A stretch of 5,447 nucleotides of DNA from UBA5976 sp037137575. Its GTDB lineage: Bacteria; Actinomycetota; Actinomycetes; S36-B12; UBA5976. The DNA lies in NCBI GenBank assembly GCA_037137575.1, contig JBAXKB010000059.1, positions 1 through 5,447 on the forward strand, written 5' to 3'. This document shows positions 1-5,447 of this stretch, in pieces; position 1 is the stretch's first letter, and every line of letters starts with the position of its first letter. A model generated the notes under the pieces. That model saw only the letters and a program-made list of their open reading frames with translations. It made no database searches and had not been told where the DNA came from. The position numbers and the translations under genes were made by a program.

Positions 1-1232
1 GCGAATGCTCCGTTGATCGAAGACACTGCTCGGTAATCGCCCGCAACATACAGGCCATCAACAATTCGCGCAGTTTGCTTAACCACATGTGGCGGGAGCA
101 TCGCAGGTAAGGCATTGGCAATTGGATAGGCAGCTACGCATTCCCAGTTACTGGTTGATACTGCGTATAGGTTTGCCAAATGCGAGCGAATCGCTTTCTC
201 GGCTTCAAAAGTCCTATGCAACCCAACCGCAGAACTTGATACCAAAACTCGATCATCAGATGCGTAACTTGGAGCTGCATTACTAAGCGCAACAGTATTA
301 ACTACCGGACGGGCTGGATCAGGCTGATGGCCCGCATAACGTTTGCCATCAACGACAAGCGTGCCCTTACCTTTAGTGAGTTCTTCTGGAGCGCAATCGG
401 CCAAGTGGTACCAAGTGGTCACGCTGTTCATGGTGGGCGCTTTAATGGCTGGCACTAGCTTCTCAGCAGTGTTTGCATCGGTAGCCACAATAATTGCGCT
501 GCACTTAATCACCCCTTGTGCAGTGGTAACTTTGCGCGGGCTAATGGCCGTCACCGCAACATTGCAAAAGATTGTGTTTGGTCGAAGTTGGGCGGCAAGC
601 TGGCGCGGAATTTCCTGCATGCCATAACGCGGCACACTCGGAGTTCCATGCACAAAACTTCGCAGAACAATATCCAAGAATCGTTTTGAAGTGGCAAGTT
701 CTTCTTCTAGGAAAACCCCTGCCAAAAAAGGGCGAAGGAGTTTGTCGGTAATCTCGCGGCCAAATTTGAAATTCAAAAAAGCTTCGGTGCGCTGATCAAT
801 GGCATCAGATTTTTCTGTGCCAAGCGCTATGCCAGCAGCATACTTGGCAAACCCCATTTTGGCTTTGAGCGGACCAACAGGAGCAAGCAGGGAATCGACT
901 GCCCAAGTTGGTTCGTGTTTCGGATTACCCATTCGATAGTTGCGGCCATCGATTGAGACAATTACGCCAGCAGTTAGCGGCTGCAGGTCAAGTGCTTTGA
1001 GATCAAGAATGTGAGCGCCTTCAGGGTATGAAGGGTTGTAAAGCTGAAATCCACGATCTAGCAGAAGGCCATCAACATTGTCGGTGCGAACTCGACCACC
1101 GATGTCGTCACTTGAATCAAGCACTGCAACAGAGCGACCTGCAATGGTAAGTGCGCGAGCCGCTGTTAAGCCAGCAAGTCCCGCACCAATCACCACAACA
1201 TCACACGATGTTGGCAAAACTTGTTCAGACAT
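1..1232 (-). CDS. NAD(P)/FAD-dependent oxidoreductase, amine-oxidase/phytoene-desaturase-like (3' end outside window)
   Basis: I translated this frame by hand. It stays open for 410 codons from the ATG at 1232-1230 to the window edge. The N-terminus has a Rossmann FAD-binding motif (VVVIGAGLAGLTAARAL, GxGxxG at G16, G18, G21). A second-strand acidic residue (D39) and the GGRVRT motif (about 45-50) follow, as in flavin amine oxidases, protoporphyrinogen oxidases and carotenoid desaturases. LDRGFQ (about 58-63) followed by SYPE marks a widespread, poorly characterised subgroup. The C-terminus carries the second FAD signature, AGDYRAVSSINGA (about 397-409), so probably only a few to a few tens of residues are missing. 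No signal peptide or membrane segment is obvious, so a cytosolic flavoenzyme is inferred. The ATG overlaps the stop of the preceding epimerase gene by one base (TAATG) and has no clear Shine-Dalgarno, which points to translational coupling. The substrate is unknown; a desaturase or oxidase acting on a lipid or isoprenoid is possible but not shown. Confidence 0.93.
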   Translation of the reverse strand, partial: MSEQVLPTSCDVVVIGAGLAGLTAARALTIAGRSVAVLDSSDDIGGRVRTDNVDGLLLDRGFQLYNPSYPEGAHILDLKALDLQPLTAGVIVSIDGRNYRMGNPKHEPTWAVDSLLAPVGPLKAKMGFAKYAAGIALGTEKSDAIDQRTEAFLNFKFGREITDKLLRPFLAGVFLEEELATSKRFLDIVLRSFVHGTPSVPRYGMQEIPRQLAAQLRPNTIFCNVAVTAISPRKVTTAQGVIKCSAIIVATDANTAEKLVPAIKAPTMNSVTTWYHLADCAPEELTKGKGTLVVDGKRYAGHQPDPARPVVNTVALSNAAPSYASDDRVLVSSSAVGLHRTFEAEKAIRSHLANLYAVSTSNWECVAAYPIANALPAMLPPHVVKQTARIVDGLYVAGDYRAVSSINGAF

Positions 1233-2116
1233 TATTTAAGTAGTGTACGCGTTGCCGATTCAATATCTGGGTGAGCAAAGGTGAAACCCGCGGCCAAAAG
1301 TTTTTTCGGGACTACTCGGTTGCTACCCAAAACTTCCTGCGAAAACTCGCCAAGCACGAGTTTCAAAGCAAAGGCTGGTGCTGGAAATAGGGTTGGTCGG
1401 CGCAGTGCTTTGCCTAGAGACTTTGTGATTTCAGCATTGGTTGCTGGATTTGGTGCGGTTAAGTTAACCGGTCCGCTAATCGCGGAGTTTGTCAGCAAGA
1501 ACTTTAGGGCTGAGATTTCGTCGGCAAGTGCTATGAAAGACCAATACTGCTTGCCCGAACCGAGTTTGCCACCTACGCCAAGTTTGAACAGCGGCAACAT
1601 TTTTGCCCAGGCGCCACCTTTGGCAGCCATCACTAAACCTGTACGAGCCAACACGACGCGCACGCCAGCATCGAGGGCTGGCTTAGTTGCGGCTTCCCAT
1701 TGATGAACTACGTCTGGCAAGAATCCTGAGGCAACAGGCGCAGTTTCATCAACTTCGCTGCTGCCCGTATCTCCGTACCAACCAATTGCGCTGGCGTTAA
1801 TCAAAACTGCAGGCTTCAACTCTGCTGCTGCCTTGGTAATGGTTTCGGTGGTTTTCACTCGCGACTGCAAGATGGTGTTCTTGTATTTGGCGGTCCAGCG
1901 ATGATCGCCCACACCAGCGCCAGCAAGGTTAATTAGCGCATCAACGCCAGCGAGCGCGGCCAAATCGATTTCGCCTTTGTACGGGTCCCAAGTAACTTCA
2001 GTTGGGGCAGTGGCGGGCCTTCGAACCAGGCGCAATACCTCATGGCCATCCGCTCGAAGCGACTCCACAAGAGCCGAACCAATTAATCCACTTGAACCAG
2101 CAATCGCAATACGCAT
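1232..2116 (-). CDS. TIGR01777 family (YfcH-like) NAD(P)-binding epimerase, extended SDR superfamily
   Basis: This 294-residue protein has the usual length for the family. It opens with a dinucleotide-binding motif (IAGSSGLIGS, glycines 7, 10 and 13), followed by INLAGAGV (about 62-69) and the family-typical ASAIGWYGDTG block (about 108-118). GSGKQYWSFIALADE (about 186-200) corresponds to the conserved substrate-domain segment usually written GSGxQxxSWIHxxD. The last 50 or so residues match the DUF1731 tail, with the pattern P.P.FALKLVLGEFSQEVLGSNRVVPKKL. Members are annotated as nucleotide-sugar epimerases by homology, but no physiological substrate is established that I know of. The M. tuberculosis counterpart Rv2216 sits directly after dlaT, as this gene follows the E2 gene here, so the linkage looks ancestral. 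The ATG at 2116 is the first residue of the Rossmann strand, which fixes the start although the Shine-Dalgarno is weak (AGAG-like). Its stop overlaps the next gene by one base. Function beyond NAD(P)-dependent oxidoreductase or epimerase is inference. Confidence 0.93.
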   Translation of the reverse strand: MRIAIAGSSGLIGSALVESLRADGHEVLRLVRRPATAPTEVTWDPYKGEIDLAALAGVDALINLAGAGVGDHRWTAKYKNTILQSRVKTTETITKAAAELKPAVLINASAIGWYGDTGSSEVDETAPVASGFLPDVVHQWEAATKPALDAGVRVVLARTGLVMAAKGGAWAKMLPLFKLGVGGKLGSGKQYWSFIALADEISALKFLLTNSAISGPVNLTAPNPATNAEITKSLGKALRRPTLFPAPAFALKLVLGEFSQEVLGSNRVVPKKLLAAGFTFAHPDIESATRTLLK

Positions 2117-2223
2117 AGTTCTACTCTGCCGTGTTTGGGCAGGTTGTGCGACTTAACAGCGCCTAAAGAAAAGGCAAGACATGCGTTGACTGGACAATAA
2201 CTCAAGGTGAGTTGCTCCACATA
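2117..2223 (-). other. Spacer between terminator and epimerase gene, presumed promoter region
   Basis: This spacer follows a strong terminator and precedes the epimerase/oxidoreductase pair, so it should hold their promoter. I see no convincing -35/-10 pair. The best -10-like hexamer on the minus strand is TATTGT (2199-2194), which fits the loose actinobacterial TANNNT pattern but has no good -35 about 17 bases upstream. A perfect 6-base inverted repeat (2199-2213) lies next to it. No small gene with a ribosome binding site is evident here. Confidence 0.35.
2199..2213. repeat. Short inverted repeat, possible operator
   Basis: AACTCA and TGAGTT form a perfect 6-base dyad separated by AGG. It lies about 83 bases upstream of the epimerase start and abuts a possible -10 hexamer (TATTGT, minus strand). 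The position is what one would expect for a repressor site, but a 6+6 dyad is short enough to arise by chance and I do not recognise it as a known regulator's box. Confidence 0.25.
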
Positions 2224-2259
2224 AAAAATGCCCCCAACCATCAGATCAGGGGCATTTTT
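2224..2259. terminator. Bidirectional Rho-independent terminator after the E2 gene
   Basis: An 11-base perfect stem pairs AAAAATGCCCC (2224-2234) with GGGGCATTTTT (2249-2259) around a 14-base loop. The GC-rich core is TGCCCC/GGGGCA. The flanking A and T tracts give a U-run after the stem in either direction. It starts about 10 bases past the E2 stop codon, so it should end the lpdA-E2 transcript. No plus-strand gene in the window would need it, so its symmetry may only reflect pairing of the A and T tracts. Confidence 0.88.
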
Positions 2260-2269
2260 AAATTAGCTT

Positions 2270-4003
2270 TTACAAACCTAAGTCAGCTTCGAAAGCACCT
2301 TCTTCAAGGCGAGCCTTGATTGCGCTTAGGAAGCGGGCTGCGTCAGCGCCATCTACTAGGCGGTGATCGTAAGTCAGTGCCAAGTACACCATCTGGCGGA
2401 CGCTGATTACATCTTGGCCGTTCTCGTCGGTTACAACAACTGGTCGCTTCACAACCGCGCCGGTACCCAAGATGGCTACTTGCGGCTGGTTAAGAATCGG
2501 GGTGTCGAACAATGCGCCACGGCTACCAGTGTTGGTAAGGGTGAACGTGCCACCACTTAACTCATCTGGCGAGAGCTTGTTAGTGCGGGTGCGTTCAGCC
2601 AAATCTGAAATCTTGCGGGAAAGACCGCCGATGTTTAAGTCACCTGCATTGTGAATTACTGGAACGAGCAGTCCACGCTCGGTATCTACTGCAATGCCCA
2701 TGTGTTCTGCATCGAAGTAGGTGACTGTGCCCGCAGCCTGGTCAATAGTTGCATTTACAACTGGGAATGTTTTCAGTGCTTCACAAGCAGCCTTAGCAAA
2801 GAACGGCAAGAAGCTTAGTTTCACACCTTCACGCTCGAAGAACGCATTCTTTGAACGATTGCGAAGCGCGGCAATGCGAGTTACATCAACTTCAACAACA
2901 GATGTTAGCTGTGCTGAAACCCGAAGTGATTCAACCATGCGCTCGGCAATAACTTTGCGCAGGCGAGTCATCGGCACAGTGTTGCCACGAAGTTCAGCGC
3001 CTGTTGGCACCTTGGCTGCTGGCGCAGCTGGTGCATTCGAAGTAGGTGCAGAACTTGCAGCTGGCGCCGCCAGAGCAGGCGCGGCTGGTGTTGAGGCCAC
3101 AGGGCGATCAAAGCTCTGTGCTACCGGAACCTGAGTTGGGTTTGTTGCCAACACATCTTCTTTACGCACGCGGCCACCTACGCCGGTGCCAACAACGGTT
3201 GATAAATCAACACCGCGCTCGGCAGCTAGGCGACGAACAAGCGGTGTTGCGTACGCGCCAGCATTGGCGGCGGCGATTTCTGCCGAACTTGATGCAGCAG
3301 GTGCCGGTGTCGATGGGGCAACCGGTGCTGAAACAACAGGAGCAGGCGCGCTCGGTGCTGAAACAGGTGCAACAGGAGCCGCGCTTGCTGGCGTAAGCGT
3401 TCCAATCACGCCAAGCTGGCCACCAACGGCAGCGACGCCATCTTCAGCAACTGTAATTTCAAGAAGTACACCTTCAACTGGTGAAGGAATTTCGGTATCA
3501 ACTTTGTCAGTTGAAACTTCTAGCAGCGCTTCATCAACAGCGACTTTGTCACCGATCTGCTTTAACCAACGAGTAACGGTGCCTTCGGTCACGCTTTCGC
3601 CAAGTGCAGGTAGCACTACAGAAACATTGCTACCCGATCCTGCCGGAACTGCCGTCACAGTTGGCGCAGGGGTAGGTATGTCAATAACAGCAGTGGCTTC
3701 AACTACAGGAGCTTCAACAACTGGCGCAGCAACTGGTTCCACAACAGGAGCAGCAGCAGAACCGTCGGCATCGCCGATAACTGCAAGTGCGCCACCAACA
3801 AGGACAACCGCATCTTCGCCAGCAACGATCTCAAGCAATACGCCAGAAACAGGGGATGGGATCTCGGTATCAACTTTGTCGGTTGAAACTTCTAGTAACG
3901 GTTCGTCGGCAGTGATGGTGTCGCCAACTTGCTTAAGCCAACGAGTTACAGTGCCTTCGGTTACGCTTTCGCCCAGCTGGGGCATAGATACTGTGGTCGT
4001 CAC
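2270..4003 (-). CDS. sucB: Dihydrolipoamide acyltransferase, E2 of 2-oxoacid dehydrogenase complex (actinobacterial SucB/DlaT type)
   Basis: E2 moves acyl groups from E1 to CoA on swinging lipoyl arms and forms the cytosolic core of pyruvate and/or 2-oxoglutarate dehydrogenase. Numbered from the GTG at 4003 (577 residues), there are two lipoyl domains (about 5-78 and 128-202), each with the lipoylation motif STDKVDTEIPSP (K43 and K167). An Ala/Pro/Val linker, a peripheral-subunit-binding domain (about 251-286, TPLVRRLAAERGVDL and GRVRKEDV) and a second Ala/Pro linker follow. The catalytic domain (about 340-577) carries the HRLVDG active site (H547, D551). The block GGTFTLTNTGSRGALFDTP is typical of actinobacterial E2. 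Such proteins are often labelled SucB, but in Corynebacterium and Mycobacterium the equivalent (AceF/DlaT) serves pyruvate dehydrogenase and can be shared with 2-oxoglutarate dehydrogenase, so succinyl specificity is unproven. An in-frame GTG at 4015 would add four residues, but the Shine-Dalgarno overlaps it. The gene lies 46 bases after lpdA and is presumably cotranscribed. Confidence 0.95.
   Translation of the reverse strand: MTTTVSMPQLGESVTEGTVTRWLKQVGDTITADEPLLEVSTDKVDTEIPSPVSGVLLEIVAGEDAVVLVGGALAVIGDADGSAAAPVVEPVAAPVVEAPVVEATAVIDIPTPAPTVTAVPAGSGSNVSVVLPALGESVTEGTVTRWLKQIGDKVAVDEALLEVSTDKVDTEIPSPVEGVLLEITVAEDGVAAVGGQLGVIGTLTPASAAPVAPVSAPSAPAPVVSAPVAPSTPAPAASSSAEIAAANAGAYATPLVRRLAAERGVDLSTVVGTGVGGRVRKEDVLATNPTQVPVAQSFDRPVASTPAAPALAAPAASSAPTSNAPAAPAAKVPTGAELRGNTVPMTRLRKVIAERMVESLRVSAQLTSVVEVDVTRIAALRNRSKNAFFEREGVKLSFLPFFAKAACEALKTFPVVNATIDQAAGTVTYFDAEHMGIAVDTERGLLVPVIHNAGDLNIGGLSRKISDLAERTRTNKLSPDELSGGTFTLTNTGSRGALFDTPILNQPQVAILGTGAVVKRPVVVTDENGQDVISVRQMVYLALTYDHRLVDGADAARFLSAIKARLEEGAFEADLGL
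3398..3622 (-). repeat. Second lipoyl domain, internal tandem-domain repeat copy
   Basis: This stretch of the E2 gene encodes the second lipoyl domain (LPALGESVTEG to LGVIGT) and is a diverged duplicate of the copy at 3770-3991. Around the lipoylation site the DNA of the two copies is nearly identical: 3492-3523 matches 3864-3895 at 31 of 32 bases by my reading. Divergence is higher elsewhere, so this is an old duplication held by coding constraint, or one partly homogenised around the lipoyl-lysine segment. Confidence 0.8.
3770..3991 (-). repeat. First lipoyl domain, internal tandem-domain repeat copy
   Basis: This stretch encodes the N-terminal lipoyl domain of E2 (SMPQLGESVTEG to LAVIGD), paired with the copy at 3398-3622. 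Both copies share the protein strings LGESVTEGTVTRWLKQ and LEVSTDKVDTEIPSPV. The DNA similarity peaks over the STDKVDTEIP codons. Confidence 0.8.
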
Positions 4004-4014
4004 GTCTGACGTCA

Positions 4015-4020
4015 CTCCTT
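4015..4020 (-). promoter_or_regulatory. Shine-Dalgarno of the E2 gene, decides its start
   Basis: The minus strand reads AAGGAG here. Its last G is also the first base of the upstream GTG (4015-4013), so that codon cannot use this site. The next in-frame GTG (4003-4001) lies 11 bases beyond it, a long but workable spacing. It would give an N-terminus of MTTTVSMPQLGE, closely matching usual E2 starts. Confidence 0.6.
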
Positions 4021-4049
4021 TTAGTCGGTCTTTAGGTTAAGGCTAGCGG

Positions 4050-5408
4050 TTAAGCGTGTGCGTGTAGCGGTTTGCCAGCAAGAGCAAGGTGCGCCTCGCC
4101 CATAGCTTCGTTCTGGGTTGGGTGGGCGTGCACCAAGTTAGCAACCTCGCTCGGGTAAGCCTCCCAGTTGTAAATCAACTGTGCTTCACCAATAAGTTCG
4201 CCTACTCGGCTACCAATCATGTGTACGCCAACAACTGGTCCGTCTTTTTGGCGAATCAGTTTGATGAATCCGGTGGTGCCAAGAATCTGACTCTTGCCAT
4301 TGCCACCAAGGTTGTATTCGTAAGACTCAATCTCGCCATACTTCTCTTTTGCCTGCGCTTCGGTGTAACCGATGCTGGCAATTTCAGGCTCACTGTAGGT
4401 AACGCGCGGAATACCGGATTCGTCGATGCTCTGTGGCGCAAGACCTGCTATTTCTTCAGCAACGAAAATACCCTGCTGGAAGCCACGGTGGGCAAGCTGT
4501 AAACCAGGCACGATGTCGCCAACAGCAAATACGCCTGGCACGTTGGTAGCAAGACGCTCGTTAGTTAGCACAAAGCCACGATCCATGTTGATGCCCTGTG
4601 CTTCATAGCCAAGGTTTTCGGTGCGTGGGCCACGACCAACAGCAACAAGAAGTAGGTCGGCGCGAAGTGTGTCGCCAGATTCAAGAGTTACAGTCACGCC
4701 TTGCGCATCTTGCACTGCGTTCTGGAATCGAACGCCTACCTTGAAATCAATTCCGCGCTTACGGAACGCGCGTTCCATCGCTTTTGAAACGGCTGCGTCT
4801 TCAGCAGGAACCAAGTTTGGCAAACCTTCAACAACAGTTACGTCAACGCCGAATGAGCGCCAAACCGATGCGAACTCCACGCCGATTACGCCGCCGCCCA
4901 GAATGATTACGCTAGCGGGCACATAGTCAATTGTTAGTGCTTGATCACTTGTCATGATGCGGCCAGTTATGTCTAGGCCTGGCAAGGTGCGGGCGAATGA
5001 GCCGGTAGCAAGCACAATGTTTTTGCCTTCGTAGCGCTGCCCGTTCACTTCAATAACATTTGGCGCAACAAGTGTGCCTGTGCCTTCAACATAAGTAATG
5101 TCGCGGCTCTTAACCAAACCTTGCAAACCTTTGTAGAGGCGACCAATTACGCCATCTTTGTATTCATTAACTTTGGTCATGTCGATGCCATTAAATGTGC
5201 TGTGCACACCAAAGTTTTCGCCTTCACGCGCGGTGTCAGCAACCTCAGCCGCATGAAGCAGAGCTTTTGTTGGGATACAACCGCGGTGCAAACAAGTGCC
5301 ACCGAGTTTGTCTTTTTCAATAAGAACTACCGATAGGCCAAGCTGAGAAGCACGAAGTGCGCAGGCGTAACCGCCACTTCCGCCACCCAGAATCACAATG
5401 TCGTGCAT
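4050..5408 (-). CDS. lpdA: Dihydrolipoyl dehydrogenase (E3)
   Basis: E3 reoxidises dihydrolipoamide on E2 and passes the electrons through a redox disulfide and FAD to NAD+. It serves the pyruvate and 2-oxoglutarate dehydrogenase complexes and, in many bacteria, glycine cleavage. The 452-residue protein has normal family length. Visible are the N-terminal FAD motif (ILGGGSGG, glycines 8, 10 and 13), the redox-active disulfide GGTCLHRGCIP (C39 and C44), the NAD-binding motif ILGGGVIGVE (about 169-178), the second FAD motif GVFAVGDI (about 292-299) and the C-terminal catalytic dyad HAHPTQNE (H429, E434). All catalytic residues are intact. The ATG at 5408 is preceded four bases upstream by GGAGG and starts the FAD-binding strand immediately. 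A TTG five codons upstream lies before the Shine-Dalgarno and is not the start. It is the first visible gene of the lpdA-E2 unit; no promoter is seen in the 39 bases before it. Confidence 0.97.
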   Translation of the reverse strand: MHDIVILGGGSGGYACALRASQLGLSVVLIEKDKLGGTCLHRGCIPTKALLHAAEVADTAREGENFGVHSTFNGIDMTKVNEYKDGVIGRLYKGLQGLVKSRDITYVEGTGTLVAPNVIEVNGQRYEGKNIVLATGSFARTLPGLDITGRIMTSDQALTIDYVPASVIILGGGVIGVEFASVWRSFGVDVTVVEGLPNLVPAEDAAVSKAMERAFRKRGIDFKVGVRFQNAVQDAQGVTVTLESGDTLRADLLLVAVGRGPRTENLGYEAQGINMDRGFVLTNERLATNVPGVFAVGDIVPGLQLAHRGFQQGIFVAEEIAGLAPQSIDESGIPRVTYSEPEIASIGYTEAQAKEKYGEIESYEYNLGGNGKSQILGTTGFIKLIRQKDGPVVGVHMIGSRVGELIGEAQLIYNWEAYPSEVANLVHAHPTQNEAMGEAHLALAGKPLHAHA

Positions 5409-5412
5409 TATT

Positions 5413-5417
5413 CCTCC
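5413..5417 (-). promoter_or_regulatory. Shine-Dalgarno of lpdA
   Basis: The minus strand reads GGAGGAATAATG, a near-consensus site with short spacing to the ATG at 5408. It fixes the start downstream of the in-frame TTG at 5423, whose reading frame runs through the site itself. The TAA inside TAATG also ends a short open frame that enters from the window edge. Confidence 0.8.
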
Positions 5418-5447
5418 GAGCAAAATCGCGCTGTTTGCGCATTGCCT

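Noticed and set aside
343..627. Plus-strand open frame of 94 codons with a hydrophobic stretch
   Set aside because: It is antisense to the FAD oxidoreductase, whose open frame with both FAD signatures runs through the region. The hydrophobic look comes from the complementary codons.
1281..1703. Plus-strand open frame of 140 codons
   Set aside because: It is antisense to the epimerase gene, whose family motifs are intact on the minus strand, and its product resembles nothing I recognise.
4007..4014. Palindrome TGACGTCA just upstream of the E2 start
   Set aside because: It is a single 8-base palindrome within the translation start region, with no promoter element nearby, so it is likely chance.
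3186..4040. Long plus-strand open frame (284 codons) rich in Ala, Thr, Ser and Pro
   Set aside because: It lies fully antisense to the E2 gene and its low-complexity product mirrors the repeated lipoyl domains and Ala/Pro linkers. It has no recognisable domain and the minus-strand frame is unambiguous.
4256..4441. Minus-strand open frame of 61 codons inside lpdA
   Set aside because: It is a shifted frame within a gene whose own frame is continuous and motif-complete through this interval, so it is neither a frameshift nor a nested gene.
5409..5423. TTG start extending lpdA by five residues
   Set aside because: The TTG lies upstream of and in frame through the GGAGG site. The ATG at 5408 is correctly placed after that site and directly precedes the FAD-binding strand.
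1..5447. Possible mobile element, CRISPR array, RNA gene or defence system
   Set aside because: I found no transposase or integrase, no regularly spaced repeats, no tRNA- or rRNA-like stretch and no compositional break. The four genes account for nearly all of the window.

Overview
The window is a compact, single-strand stretch of housekeeping genes from a bacterium that is most likely an actinobacterium of intermediate GC content. The clues are the two-lipoyl-domain E2 with long Ala/Pro linkers, the CLHRGC active-site version of dihydrolipoamide dehydrogenase, and the E2 followed by a TIGR01777-type epimerase. The last is the arrangement I recall from mycobacteria (dlaT, then Rv2216, then lipB and lipA). 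A small-genome freshwater actinobacterium or a Microbacteriaceae relative would fit, but the sequence alone does not settle the taxon.

All four genes lie on the minus strand, so transcription runs from high to low coordinates. First comes lpdA (5408 to 4050), the FAD/disulfide E3 of 2-oxoacid dehydrogenase complexes, with a strong GGAGG ribosome binding site. After a 46-base gap comes the E2 acyltransferase gene (GTG start at 4003, stop at 2270), with two lipoyl domains, a peripheral-subunit-binding domain and a catalytic domain. Together E2 and E3 form the acyl-transfer and reoxidation core of pyruvate and/or 2-oxoglutarate dehydrogenase; no E1 is in the window. A strong hairpin with A and T tracts on both sides (2224-2259) closes this operon about 10 bases after the E2 stop.

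After roughly 110 bases of spacer, which must hold any promoter for the next unit, comes a TIGR01777/YfcH-type NAD(P)-binding epimerase gene (2116 to 1232). Its TAA stop overlaps by one base the ATG of an FAD-dependent amine-oxidase/desaturase-like oxidoreductase (1232 to beyond position 1). This last gene runs off the left edge with only its extreme C-terminus missing. The one-base overlap suggests the two redox enzymes are translationally coupled; their substrates are unknown.

I found no RNA genes, mobile elements, CRISPR arrays or plus-strand genes. The long plus-strand open frames are antisense shadows of the real genes. Nothing here looks like a novel defence or mobile system. The points most worth a second look are the start-codon correction for E2, the terminator that splits the cluster, and the oxidoreductase occupying the position next to the epimerase where mycobacteria have lipB.
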